Assembly: GCA_963995505.1 (NCBI GenBank)
Contig: OZ023193.1
Coordinates: 7,462,521-7,526,520 of the forward strand
Direction of reading: 5' to 3'
From: Hypericum androsaemum
Lineage: Eukaryota; Streptophyta; Magnoliopsida; Malpighiales; Hypericaceae
DNA length: 64,000 nucleotides
Shown here: piece by piece, positions 46,101 through 56,238 of the stretch
Layout of the letters: each line of letters begins with the position of its first letter
Numbering within the stretch: the stretch's first letter is position 1
Notes under the pieces: generated by a model
What the model was told of the DNA's origin: nothing
Database searches by the model: none
Seen by the model: the letters and a program-made list of their open reading frames with translations, nothing else
Program-made: the position numbers and the translations under genes

Positions 46101-46625
46101 CTGTTGCGGTGGTTTTACAGGCTAACATATGGCTAGGCACATTGTTGATGGAAAGGAGTGAAGACATATACCGGATGAAGGGGTTGTTATCTGTTAAGGG
46201 AATGCCCGAGAGATTTGTGTTCCAGGTAACTAATTTGCCTTCGTGGTCCATCAATCTGTCATGTTCCTTTTCTACTGCATTCAACCACAAATGTCCGCTC
46301 TCGGTTCGCTACTGTGTATGTTTTCCCCTACCTTGGATGGTGTGCTACAATGTAAAAGCATGTCAATTCCTTAGTAAGTTGATCTTTTGTAGGATCACAC
46401 CTTGCACTGCACTTCCACTGGGTATGAATGAATCTAAGAGCAGAAATTGTCAGTTGGTTTGTTGATGATTGCTTTGTTTTTCAACAGGGCGTTCATGAAC
46501 TATTCCAAGGCTCGCCCGAACGGCTGTGGGGTCCGGATGAACCCAGAGTAAACAAGATTGTGTTCATAGGAAAGAACTTGAACGCAGAAGAACTGGAGAA
46601 GGGCTTCAAAGCTTGTTTGCACTAA
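43178..46625 (+). CDS. COG0523/CobW-like zinc-binding GTPase (metallochaperone family)
   Basis: Ten exons join in frame to 433 residues: 43178-43435, 43548-43613, 43725-43905, 44125-44321, 44689-44739, 44823-44914, 45105-45223, 45800-45894, 46121-46225 and 46488-46625. The first ~60 residues are Ser/Arg/Thr-rich with few acids, as in a plastid or mitochondrial transit peptide. The GTPase then shows the P-loop GFLGSGKTT (residues 80-88, split by intron 1), the metal motif NGCLCC (C136, C138, C139), ETTG and NKTD. A His-rich loop (about residues 296-337, with six consecutive His in exon 7) follows. The CobW C-terminal domain begins near IWLGTLLMERSEDIYRMKGLLSV. COG0523 proteins load zinc or other metals into clients using GTP. 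The closest plant relatives are plastid CobW-like proteins; which one, and its client, cannot be read from sequence. Domains and length are normal. Confidence 0.93.
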
Positions 46626-46985
46626 TTCGTCGCACAAGCTTTAGTACAAGAAAGTCAACCTATACGAGCATTTTGTCTTGGGAGTGCGAACTTGTCATCG
46701 TTAACCTTTTTTGCACAAATGACAATAATGAAACATTGTTGAATGAATTGCCAGGAAATTTTACAATGGTTCATCAACAAGTATGACTTGATATACTAAA
46801 TGCTCGAGCGGTAATTTTGTGGAGCTTCCTTTTACATTGGATCATTTCTCCTCCTATGTTTTATTTGAGAGATCAATGGTTGAAAAATTTAATGGACTCC
46901 AATTGCGAGGGCGGTGTTCTCTGCTTGCTTCTCGGGTAAAAGAGTATACATACATTTCCACAAAAAGTAAAAAAGAAAAGAAAAA
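46626..46985. other. 3' flank of the COG0523 gene
   Basis: This holds the probable 3' UTR and spacer. No gene, RNA or bounded repeat is seen. Confidence 0.5.
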
Positions 46986-47038
46986 GGGGAGCGTTCCGAG
47001 AATCGAACTCGAGACCTATACCACTAGATCAAACGCCC
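46986..47038 (-). pseudogene. tRNA-Pro pseudogene lacking the anticodon arm
   Basis: On the minus strand the sequence reads GGGCGTTTGATCTAGTGGTA (acceptor and D arm of plant tRNA-Pro), then goes directly to AGGTCTCGAGTTCGATTCTCGG (T arm) and AACGC (3' acceptor). About 21 bases that carry the anticodon stem-loop are missing. The acceptor stem, D loop and TTCGA box B are otherwise intact, so the break looks like a clean deletion in a recent copy. It cannot decode. Confidence 0.75.
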
Positions 47039-47385
47039 TGAACATTTCAGTTGCAGAACATGACCATTATAACGTTTACTATAACTTTGTCACAAACAAC
47101 TGAACCTCTCACTCGGTCTCCTAAAAAACAATAATATTGCACTAATATAGTAGAAACATCCACGAAATTTGGTTGGTATCCCATAGTTCCCAATGACATT
47201 GAGTAGGCCGTAATTATACATTTTCCTCAAGTATCATCAACGAATCAACCACGTCGTTAATTACGAGTGTGTCTGATCAACCATATTCGGAGAATTGAGA
47301 CTTCCCAACAACAAATATCCAAAAAAAGAAAAAAAACAGAACAAAAAATTTACCAAATCTGATTCTCCATTCCACCGACGGTCAC
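47039..47385. other. Spacer and 3' flank of the TTM3-like gene
   Basis: No gene or bounded element seen in this stretch. Confidence 0.5.
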
Positions 47386-48003
47386 CTAGCTAGGATACGG
47401 CGGCAACCCCCCGGACATGAAGACCTGAAATTTGTTACTCTCAGAGTAGCAAAACCGGATCCCGTTATCCCTCAACAACCCCTCAATTACCATCTTGTCC
47501 CTCTCCGGCTCCCGGCTCTCGCACTCCACCTCGTACCCCACTCCGAACCCGTACCCGGTCTCGTCCACCTCCACCCTCATCCCCTCCCACCGATACACCC
47601 TCCTCACGTTCCTGAACCCGCCCAGCCCCACCAGCCCCTCCCCCTCCGTCTCCCCCCCGACCCGCCTCGATATCTCCGAGGCGGGCCCGGCGAGGAGGCC
47701 GAGGGGGCCGGGTCGGGCCGCCCAGGCTCTGCCCAGGTGGGGGTCCACGGGCTCCTCCAGCTCCTCGACGCGGCTGACCCCGGCGGCGAGGACGGGGCGG
47801 GACTTGAGGCAGAGGACGCAGCGGGCGTCGAGGTCGTAGAAGCGGAGGCGGAGGGCGGAGGAGGCGGATGCCAGGTGGCGGTTCGGGGTGTCGAAGAAGA
47901 GATTCTCCTGGGTTTGGGTTTCTATGTGGTGTGGGGCGAGGACGGCGGTGAGCTTCTCGTGGGCCGCCGCGTCGGGTAGCCGGAGCTTCACTTCTACCTC
48001 CAT
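47386..48003 (-). CDS. TTM3: Triphosphate tunnel metalloenzyme (CYTH domain), TTM3-like
   Basis: This single-exon gene of 205 residues begins MEVEVKLRLPD. The ExExK signature of CYTH enzymes is at residues 2-6. Further tunnel residues are visible in QENLFFDTPNRHL, ALRLRFYD, CVLCLKSRP, RVYRWEGMRVEVDETGYGFGVGYEVECES and the ending of that domain. The family binds a divalent metal in a beta-barrel tunnel and hydrolyses inorganic triphosphate; the plant TTM3 group has strong tripolyphosphatase activity and affects root growth. Length is as expected and the protein is a stand-alone CYTH without the kinase domain of TTM1/2. The coding region is very GC-rich (third positions mostly G or C), unlike neighbours, so long antisense open frames overlap it; I regard those as shadows. 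A TATA-like element lies upstream at 48054-48064. Confidence 0.92.
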   Translation of the reverse strand: MEVEVKLRLPDAAAHEKLTAVLAPHHIETQTQENLFFDTPNRHLASASSALRLRFYDLDARCVLCLKSRPVLAAGVSRVEELEEPVDPHLGRAWAARPGPLGLLAGPASEISRRVGGETEGEGLVGLGGFRNVRRVYRWEGMRVEVDETGYGFGVGYEVECESREPERDKMVIEGLLRDNGIRFCYSESNKFQVFMSGGLPPYPS

Positions 48004-48053
48004 TATCTGGTTGTTTTGGGTTTGGGTGGATGGATGGTGTTTTAGTTCTTCGG

Positions 48054-48064
48054 AAAATATATAA
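48054..48064 (-). promoter_or_regulatory. TATA box of the TTM3-like gene
   Basis: The minus strand reads CCTTATATATTTTCC around these positions, 50-60 bp upstream of the start codon at 48003. The leader would be short. Confidence 0.4.
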
Positions 48065-48889
48065 GGTGAAGAAATTATTGTCTTTTTATAACAATATCTT
48101 TCATGGATTATGGAAATAAATGACCGGACACGGTTGTGGCCTTGGGAAATTTTTAGTGATATCAGTTTGCTGATTGGATTTTTACCAGCTTTTAAAATTT
48201 GTATTATGTCTTATTATAGGTTTAGTTTATGGGGTTTAGAGGGAATTAGGGTGGGTGGAGGGAATTAGGTTTAGTTATTTAATTGCTATTTAATTGATAA
48301 CTCTTTTAACATATTTTTGATTCGTAAAATTTTTTAAAAAATGGAAATAGAAATTTGTATTATTTAGACTAATTTGCTTTGCCTTTTTATGATTAGATAT
48401 TTTAGTTTATGTGATTTGATATCCATATAGATTTGTGGGAAATTAGGTTTTTGAAAAATAGAAAAAATCATTTCAATAAGTATTTGACATTTTTCTATCT
48501 TATATACTCAAATTTGAAATCTCTTGATTAAATTAGAATAATTAGTTTACCAATTTTTTTTAATTTTTTTTCGTGATCATGATTTGAATTTTGGTCGCTC
48601 CCTACTCCGCCCCATTCTTTTCTTGTATTATTAGAGCACGTGCTCGTTAGTAATTTGCTTACCAATTAATATAAGTGATTGTTAGTTTTTATGTTATTAT
48701 GATAGGATAATAATAAAAACCAACAAGATCTTAAATTAATTAGTAATAATGTTGTTCTATTTTAATCACGAGGTACGTAATTCGAGCCCTTCAAAAAATA
48801 CATGCTGAAATTGGGAGAGTTTGCCGATCATTCAAAAGTCTCATCTTGGTCGAATTTGTATTAACTGGGTTATGTTCGAACACAACGTG
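48065..48889. other. AT-rich spacer between TTM3-like gene and nested transposons
   Basis: No gene or bounded element supported. Confidence 0.5.
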
Positions 48890-49089
48890 ATCTAAACCAT
48901 AGTTTTAAAAACGACCTGAAGAGCGATCGCTATGCTCTCTGGGTCGCACGTTGTACGGTCCGTCCGGTTGAACTACTGGTCTGACCAAATTTTTATTAGA
49001 TATGTTAAAAAAAATTTAGGGTGGTTCAGAAATCTTCTAGTATTCTAGTACACCCAATATTTCTAAAAAAAATAGTACGCCCAATATTT

Positions 49090-50232
49090 TAATTTTTAGG
49101 GATAATTATTACTAGGCCCCTGGTGTTTGACATATTCGCCGCTTACCCTCTGGTGTTCAAAAATTATTAAAAACTCCATAGTTTGGCAAAATTATACTCT
49201 ATGGTTCCTCGCTGACGTCATCAGTTATATTTCATTTTTTTGTCATAAAAATGACAAAAATACCCTTGAGAAAAATAAAAACGCAACCCATAAATCACTA
49301 ACTAAATAGGATCTATGAATAGCAAGAACAAAACTCAGAAATCAACAACCTCGGCCCGCCCCTTCCTCCGCGGCGAGCTCGAGACCGTTGACAAGAACCT
49401 TCCCTCCCTCGTCGCCGTGCTCCGATCGGTGGGGTCTGTCTAGTGCTGGAAGCCGTGAGCCTCGGAGAAGAAACAACCAATCGCCTAGAAGCCGCCCTCG
49501 TCATCCCGCCACTTCGCCCGCCGTGAGCCTCGGAGAAGAGCCTGCCACCGGAGAGCTGAGAAGCCCCACCATCGAGCAACCATGTGGCGTCACCGTTCCA
49601 GTCCACCGGGAAGAAAGAGAGCCCGAAAGGAGAGGGAGAGAGAGAGAGAGAGATCCGAGGAGAGAGGGGTTCGATTCGCCTCTCGAAGGTACCCGCGGCC
49701 AGGTCCACTTCGTGCTCCTCCTTCTTGGTGCGAGCTTCTTCTGTTTGGGCAAAAATGGAGGAGACCCGGTCTAGGACGGAGCTCGAGTCCAGTACCGCCG
49801 TGGAGAAGGAGAGGACGATGATTTGAGCAGAGAAAGCAATTAGGGTTTATGGGTTTGATTAAATTGGGTTTGCGTTTTGTTGATTAAGGCGAGGACAATC
49901 TCTGGGCGGGTTTTGTTGTTGTTTCGTTGGGTTGATTGTTTGTTTCGATTTAATTTTTCTGGTTTAGTGTTCCTATTATTCTGGGTTGAGTGTTATTTAT
50001 GTTCTTGCATATTCTAGAGGTTGAAGATGAAGCTTTTTTGTTTTTTTCAAGGGAATTTTTTTTCATTTTCATAACAAAAAACTGAAAAAATATCTACTGA
50101 CATCAGCGAGGGACCTTAGAGTATAATTTCGCCAAACTAGGGGGAGCTTTTAATCAATTTTTGAACACTAGGGAGGTGAGAGGCGAATATGCCAAATACC
50201 AGAGACCTGGTAATAATTATCCCTAATTTTTA
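49090..50232. mobile_element. Mutator-like element C, nested in the hAT
   Basis: The element occupies 49099-50223 between exact 9-bp repeats TAATTTTTA at 49090-49098 and 50224-50232. Termini read GGGATAATTATTA inward from the left and the complement at the right. The inverted arms are about 165 bp long. The left arm has an exact TGACGTCA at 49213-49220; the right counterpart at 50098-50105 is TGACATCA. The interior (about 49340-49860) is GC-rich with coding-like content on both strands and a GAGAGAGAGA run at 49637-49651. Near 49830 it looks like a gene 5' leader (GATTTGAGCAGAG, TTAGGGTTTATGGG). No product was recognised; it may be captured host DNA. Confidence 0.85.
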
Positions 50233-50382
50233 TCTTCCACGTTTATATTTCCAACACACACATTTTCCTTTCACCTTCTCTCTCCTAAAACACCTTCTCT
50301 TTCCAAAAACCCACTTCTTTTTTCCATCCCAAACATCTTCTCTCTCGTCCAAGTTCTTCCTCTTCCATATTCAACCACCTTC

Positions 50383-50549
50383 TTCCTCGTCAAGGGTGGA
50401 GCCAGAAAATTTGATAAGTGGGGGCAATATAATTTTTTGGGCTCGACTATTATATGAATAATTGACCATTCTGGTTTCAATTTTTAGGTTGATTAAGTGG
50501 GGGCAATTACCCCCACAACATCCCACCTCCCTCCGCCCCTGCTCCTCCT
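50383..50549. mobile_element. Small hAT-type MITE (151 bp) inside the hAT element
   Basis: The ends CAAGGGTGGAGCCAG at 50391 and CTCCGCCCCTG ending at 50541 are inverted copies of a common plant hAT terminus. Both sides contain GTGGGGGCAAT/ATTACCCCCAC. Flanking 8-mers TTCCTCGT and CTCCTCCT match at 6 of 8 positions. Confidence 0.6.
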
Positions 50550-50880
50550 CCATCCTCCGACGGTCTTTTCCTTCCTCCTCGGGTGTCCCTTCTCCAACTT
50601 CACCCTCCTCCTCCGCGCGGCCTTTCTCCACCGGCGGCCATCCTCCTCCTCCTCCTTCCTTGTCCTCGGGCCGCCTTTTTCCTCCTCCTCCACCGTCACT
50701 TTTTTGTTTTTGTTTTTTGGAAAGATGATTATGTTCAAGTGTTGGGAAATTTTGGGCGAAATTGTCATTTTTTTCCAATTTTGGGCGGAACCGTCGGTCG
50801 GACTGCATTTTTTAAAACTATGATCTAAACCGAAAAATAGAAAAAAAAACATAATAACATGTAAAGGACATAGAATCTCT

Positions 50881-50999
50881 AGCCCATTGGACCAGACATT
50901 ATACTTACCCATCCCAGCCCACACAAAAACCTTCTCCCTCCTCTTAAACCCTAAATTGGAGAAATAAAAATCCATTCGCCCTCCTCTCTAAAACCCTAA
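50881..50999 (+). promoter_or_regulatory. Site II motifs and telo-boxes upstream of the L1-domain gene
   Basis: Two AGCCCA motifs (reverse complement TGGGCT, site II type) at 50881-50886 and 50917-50922 precede two AAACCCTAA telo-boxes at 50946-50954 and 50991-50999. The last is 44 bp before the ATG. This combination is typical of plant promoters for ribosomal and ribosome-assembly proteins. Confidence 0.65.
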
Positions 51000-51042
51000 T
51001 CCAATCAAAACCCCGGCGACCCACCTCGCGTCTCGAACCCCA

Positions 51043-52251
51043 ATGGTCGCTCCAGCTACGTCGCGGTCTCCGGTGACGGAGAAGAAGGCGAAGAAGTCCT
51101 CTCGAACTCGCAAGGCCACCACAGCTTTGTCGCCGTCTCCTGTAACGGCGGAAATGGTTGAGAGGGACTCTCGAACTCCCATCGCCGCCACAGCTAATTC
51201 GCCGTCTCCAGTGACGACGGATACAGTAGAAAGGGCCGTAAAAGCCCTCCTGAAATGGAGGGCCAAGAAGTCCGAATCCGAGAAGCCGCAGCTCCTAGAG
51301 CAAGACGAGTTCTTGTACCTGATCCTAACCCTAAAGAAGATCCCAACCGGAAACCAGACGAAACCCGTCAAACTCCCTCTCCCCCGCCCGCTATATGACC
51401 CCGTGAATGACGGCTCCGAGGTCTGCCTCATCGTCGACGACAGGCCCAAGTCTCGCCTCACCAAGGACTCCGTGAAGCTCAAGGTCGAGCAGGAGAAGAT
51501 ACCCGTGTCGAAGATCTTGAAGCTTTCGAAGCTCAAGTCGGACTACCGTCCATTTGAGGCCAAGCGGAAGCTCTGTGATTCGTATGATTTGTTCCTGGCT
51601 GATCGGAGGGTGATTCCTTTGCTGCCCAAGATGTTGGGGAAGCAGTTTTTCAGGAAGAGGAAGATTCCCGTGGCGGTTGACTTGGAGCACCAGAACTGGA
51701 AGGAGCAGGTTGAGCGGGCCTGCGGGTCTGCAATGCTGTACTTGAGGACGGGCACCTGCTGCGTGTTGAAGGTGGGGAGGGTGTCCATGGGGGCGGATGA
51801 GCTGGTGGGGAATGTGGCTGCTGCTATTCGCGGGGCGGGGGACGCGGTACCTAGGAAGTGGGGGAATGTGAGGTCCTTGCACTTGAAGCTGTTGGAGAGC
51901 TTGGCATTGCCTGTTTATCAGAAGTTGCCGGATGTGAAGTTGAAGATAGAGAGCGGTAAGGAGGAGGAAGTGGGAGATGTTGAGGCAAAGGTGGAGAGGG
52001 TTGAAATGAAGAAGAAAAAGAAGGGGAGGATCAGTAATGTTATGTATATAGAAGATCAGATTGCGGGTCTAGTCGATGGTGATGATAGTGATTTTGATAC
52101 TGGTGATGGCAATGATGTTTTGGGAGTGAAGAGGAAGAAAGGAGGTGAAGACAAAGATGCAAAGGCGGCCAAGAAGGTGAAGAAAGGAGGTGAAGAGAAA
52201 GATGCAAAGGCGGCGAAGAAGGTGAAGAAAGCAGATAGTGTCAAGACTTAG
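51043..52251 (+). CDS. Ribosomal protein L1-domain nucleolar protein (RSL1D1/UTP30/CIC1-like)
   Basis: A single exon of 402 residues. The N-terminal 60 residues are Ser/Thr/Lys-rich with an imprecise internal repeat (SPVTEKKAKKSSRTRK, SPVTAEMVERDSRTP, SPVTTDTVERAVK). The L1 domain runs from about residue 60 to 300: TVERAVKALLKW, FLYLILTLKKIP, KSDYRPFEAKRKLCDSYDLFLADRRVIPLLPKMLGKQFFRKRKIPVAVDL (the conserved L1 core), then GSAMLYLRTGTCCVLKVGRVSM and GNVRSLHLKLLESLALPVYQ. The tail is acidic (GDDSDFDTGDGND) then strongly basic, with three KKVKK units, two of them in near-exact repeats of KKGGE.KDAKAAKKVKK. Related yeast and human proteins act in the nucleolus in pre-ribosome assembly; telo-boxes upstream agree. 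The RNA target is not visible. An ATP-independent structural role is inferred. Confidence 0.88.
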   Translation: MVAPATSRSPVTEKKAKKSSRTRKATTALSPSPVTAEMVERDSRTPIAATANSPSPVTTDTVERAVKALLKWRAKKSESEKPQLLEQDEFLYLILTLKKIPTGNQTKPVKLPLPRPLYDPVNDGSEVCLIVDDRPKSRLTKDSVKLKVEQEKIPVSKILKLSKLKSDYRPFEAKRKLCDSYDLFLADRRVIPLLPKMLGKQFFRKRKIPVAVDLEHQNWKEQVERACGSAMLYLRTGTCCVLKVGRVSMGADELVGNVAAAIRGAGDAVPRKWGNVRSLHLKLLESLALPVYQKLPDVKLKIESGKEEEVGDVEAKVERVEMKKKKKGRISNVMYIEDQIAGLVDGDDSDFDTGDGNDVLGVKRKKGGEDKDAKAAKKVKKGGEEKDAKAAKKVKKADSVKT

Positions 52252-53734
52252 AAGGATACCTGTTCGTAACAAAAGTGAGAAGCAGGTAATGCTCTTCAAA
52301 GAAGGCAAATCAAGTTAGTTGCTTTGGGTTTGAGAGAAGTAAGTTCGTCGATATCACATCAGTGTACTTAGGAAACTGTTTAATTTAGAAAGGTTATCTA
52401 ATTTTTTAGTGGTCTGTAGGATGGATACTCTTCTGTTGTGGCACTTGACTCATTGCCTATCGCTTGAATGGCCAAATTTTTGATAAGATGATCTCTCGCA
52501 TTTGATTACTAGGTTTCCATCAGCATTGTCATTATTGAAATGAATTGTGTTAAATTCTGTCTTTTTTGGGCACTGTTCTATCTGGAAATGCTAGGTTAAC
52601 TGGTGCTTCCCGGTTGCTTTAGTCCCCTTGAAAACATGCTACCATAACTGCATTTGTGTTACTGATACTGCCCCGTGGTGTTCCAGTCTGGAGGAAAAAA
52701 GCTCCTCCTTTCGTTTTTATCCTATCACATAGAGCTTAAATCATCAGAAGTAGAAAGTGAAACTGCATGTAACGTCTCATTCTATGTGGTGAAAGTTTGC
52801 ATTTTGCTTTGTGCTCTGCTTCGTTCTATTCCTCGGTATCGAGTGTATATAGTCTGATAATATTGGTAGCTGTCATCCTTAAATATTAGGGAGAAAATTG
52901 GCCATGGGATGGATGTGTTTTTACCATTGGAAGTTTGTCCTATGTAGATACTTCTGAGGTTGCGTGTGAACTAGAGTGAAATGGTTTTTCTTCTGTTAGG
53001 AAGTAAAATGGATTTGTTTGGAATCTGGATGGCATTTGTTGGAGCCGTAAGTGGAGCCATAGTTTCTCCTTTCCCATGCCTATTTTCTTGTCTTACTTTG
53101 ATGTTTAGCCCAAGGGACTTGTGAACTTGTAAGACTTGGCAAGTGTGGCCCTAATTCAACTAGCAGTCTTATTCTCAGACACATCACAAGTAACCCACTC
53201 CAACTAGGCAGATTGTAATAAAATAGGCAAGATCCACTTTGCTTGAGCACTTCTTCACCAAGTTGACAAGTGGAGTTTTGGACCTTTTGGTAGCTTGCTG
53301 AGTCTCCTTTCAAGTGAGACACCATCAACTTGGTACTTCACTGGCAAGACTTTCTTTGTCCAAACACAGAACTGGGTCATCATTAAACTTACCTACCATC
53401 AGCTTGTTGAGTCTACAAATAAACGTTTGATATCTAGCTTCGCCTAACAACGCAGTTGCTCAGTTTAAAGTGATTCTTGAACTTTTTTGCGTAAATGTTT
53501 TTTCATGTTTGGATCCACCTTGCTTTTTTCTTTCTGATGAAAAACACTTCTGAATTTTTTTGGGAGAAACGATATATATATATATATATATGCATATGTC
53601 AGTTGTCATATATGCTGGTAAAGTCAGGAGGATCTATGGGCCATCATCGAGTCCATGACATATTATAGATGGATTTGTGTTGGGCGATATCAATAATGGG
53701 CCTCCAGTTTTGCTTCAACCAAAGTCCGGCTTTA
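52252..53734. other. 3' flank of the L1-domain gene and spacer
   Basis: This holds the probable 3' UTR and spacer. A 20-bp AT run at 53572-53591 is a microsatellite. At about 53118-53350 loosely related CTTGGCAAG/ACTTGCCA words suggest an old inverted repeat, but it could not be bounded. Confidence 0.4.
53572..53591. repeat. (AT)n microsatellite
   Basis: Ten uninterrupted AT dinucleotides. Confidence 0.9.
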
Positions 53735-54887
53735 AATATTTCTGGGTAAAAAACACACATGGTCACTAATTTTTTATAAATTTTAGCCTATGGTTATTAA
53801 TCTTTTTTTTGTCCCTTTATGGTCACTCATCTATGTTAAGTCACCCTTGTATGGTTACTATGACCAATTTTGAAATTTTAAAATTTCTAAACCATCCCAA
53901 ACTTTTCTTTCTTTCTCTCTCACCCATGAATTGACAAATTTAGGATATGGATTCATGTTCGATTCGTTCAAGGACGAATTCGAATATGAATTTTGGTTCG
54001 AACCCAAGGAAGGAAAGGGCTTTTGGGTCTTTTTCTCAAACTTCTGGGCTGCTACAAAGTCTTCTTCTTCCTCCTCGTTCTCCTCCTCTTTGTCATCCTC
54101 CTCCTCATCTTCTTCCGCTGTCGGTTTCAGGTACTTTTTCTTCCTCCTCGCTGTCAGTTTCCTCCTCCCCGGAGTTGGAAGAAGCCAAGGGCAGGTCCTT
54201 CAATGCGGTGGATTTCTTGGGGCCATTGTATTTGGTCTTTGGAGTAGGAGCGAGAAAGGTAGATGCTTTAGGTTAGAGAGATTTACCTGCCAAATAAAAA
54301 GTATAATCGCCCCTAGTTAGTGCCTTTTAGTACTGGGATTCACCAAAATGGAAAATAGTAGAGAGAAAAAAAGTATTTAAAATGCAGTTAATAAAAATAG
54401 AACATGGGAAATGCGTAAGTAGAGACGCCATGGATGCATTGATTTAAGTTAATTTGGCCACAGACTCCTTCCCAATGGAGTCTGAGAAGAAGAAACCTAC
54501 TGCCACGCCGTGAATCACAATTATCTCCCCTCTATGTATCTGATACAATTTTACATAGAGCCACCAAAAAATCATATCCAAAAATTATCATGGTACGCTA
54601 ACCTACCACTTTGCTGTCCATAATCCCAGATGTGAAGATGTGGTGCGAAAATCTTCCAAAAATAGAGCCAGATTTAGAGACAAGACAGAGAACGAAAGAA
54701 AAGGGAGAAAAAAAGAAAAGTTTGGTATGGTTTAGAAATTTCGAAATTTTAAAATTAGTCATAGTGACCATACAAGGATAACTTAACATAGATTAGTGAC
54801 CATAAAGGGCCAAAAAATAGATTAGCGACTATGGACTAAAATTTATGAAAGATTAGTGACCATGGGTATTTTTTACCCAATATTTCT
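53735..54887. mobile_element. Mutator-like element D with a possible captured gene segment
   Basis: The element occupies 53744-54878 between exact 9-bp repeats AATATTTCT at 53735-53743 and 54879-54887. Termini read GGGTAAAAAACACACATGG inward from the left and its near-complement at the right. The arms (about 165 bp) share repeated ATGGTCACTAAT/ATTAGTGACCAT words. The interior (about 53940-54290) is richer in GC; on the minus strand it encodes an uninterrupted acidic-rich stretch, LPLASSNSGEEETDSEEEE, and after a frame change PTAEEDEEEDDKEEENEEEEEDFVAAQKFEKKTQKPFPS. Such acidic tracts occur in GeBP/STOREKEEPER-type regulators and many other nuclear proteins, so the donor is not identified. Confidence 0.8.
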
Positions 54888-56238
54888 AAATAGCAATATT
54901 TTTTTTAATGGATGAAATAGTTTTTCTCTATTTTTGTTCAAAGATGATTTATATTATTAATTATATTTAGCAATAATTTTTTGATAATTTAAATATTCTC
55001 TAATTTATTCAAAAATGTATAATTCACAAATATCAAAAAAACACAATTTAATTAATTTTAATCTAACAATATTCACGAAAATTTTTTTAAAAAAAAAATA
55101 TTTTGATCAGTTTGATATGAACTCGTCAATCCAACAAGTGAATCGATCGATCTAACCGCTTAGACCGCCAATCAACAGTATAAATGTCATCCGAGTTTTA
55201 GTATAAAAATACCCGATCTTAGTGACCGCATTTTTACAACAATGCAAAATAGTAAGTAAATAGTGGGAGTTATTATTATATAACATGTCTGTAGTCAAAC
55301 AAAAAAAAGTAAATTGACCAGTCCGTTGAGGCCATATGCGCTTTGAAAAAGTATACCATAGCGCCTCGGAATACATCAGGTAAACTTGGTCGTCGCGATG
55401 AGATGACGTTTTGAGTACTTTCTCTTTTGGTCAGAGTTTTTGAACACTATTTTCCTCCAAGTACAATATAGACATTGAGTATGACCGCAGTCTATCTTAA
55501 TTATTTGGCAAGGATGTTTTTTAAAAAGTCAAATTTCCACACTGGGTGATGTGTAACGTTTTCACATGACGCAAAGCTAGCATAAGACGTCCAAAAAAGT
55601 CATTTAGACTTTAAGACCAGGATAAATGATCCGGACATACTTCTCCATTTCAATATATATATATATATATATATCGATGCATTTAACTAGGCAACAACCT
55701 TCTATTTATGAGAGCCTTATCACAATAAAAAAAACTACTACATGAATATTTTAAATGAGAAAATTGAGACAAATTCTAAACACAATCATAGATCTAGATA
55801 GATAGGAATCACTTAAAAAGATGCAGAGAGCCCTAAACTTCCATTCATTAATAATGAACTATTTTTTCAAGTCATCTATACAAGCGCCGATGCAGAAAAG
55901 GTGGCATGTATAAATATTAAGAAACAAGAAATAAATCAAATTTGGACATAGCATCGGCTAACTTGATCTCTTCGATTTAGATAATTCTCTGAAGACATTA
56001 TTGATGTCTCTCTTGTGTTGTGTAAATTTTTATATATTTTTTAAAAGAAAAAGTTTATATATTTAAGGCTAGTGTCCTTGAAGATTGGATGCAGTTGGAC
56101 TACTAATTGTCAACAATCTAACACCATATTAATAGCCACGAGGATTATTTACTTTAATGTACAATCAAGCACTGTAAAAGTGGAATATTTCGATTGCTTT
56201 AATCTAGCAACATAATTATAAATAAATAAAAAAACCAA
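54888..56238. other. AT-rich spacer downstream of the VQ gene
   Basis: No gene or bounded element seen. An AT microsatellite lies at 55653-55674. Confidence 0.5.

Larger units (their letters stand above)
48890..50830. mobile_element. hAT element interrupted by a Mutator-like element
   Basis: The outer ends are CATAGTTTTAAAA at 48898 and TTTTAAAACTATG ending at 50822, an inverted pair typical of hAT elements. They are flanked by an exact 8-bp duplication ATCTAAAC at 48890-48897 and 50823-50830. The total is 1925 bp; removing the Mutator-like element C (49099-50223) and its duplication leaves about 790 bp. The remainder contains a second small hAT MITE (50391-50541) and a CTC/TCC-rich stretch, but no transposase. 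The right end lies about 220 bp upstream of the ribosomal L1-domain gene. Confidence 0.8.

Noticed and set aside
47495..47979. Long plus-strand frames opposite the TTM3-like gene
   Set aside because: They arise from the very high GC of the real gene on the other strand; the proteins are Pro/Gly/Ser-rich without family features.
49313..49826. Several long GC-rich frames inside element C as a gene
   Set aside because: Frames overlap on both strands with Arg/Gly/Ser-rich products and no domain; possible captured DNA but no defined gene.
51391..51882. 163-codon minus-strand frame opposite the L1-domain gene
   Set aside because: Shadow of the conserved plus-strand gene; no recognisable product.
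53118..53350. Possible inverted repeat with CTTGGCAAG words
   Set aside because: Arms do not align over more than about 13 bases and no target duplication was found.
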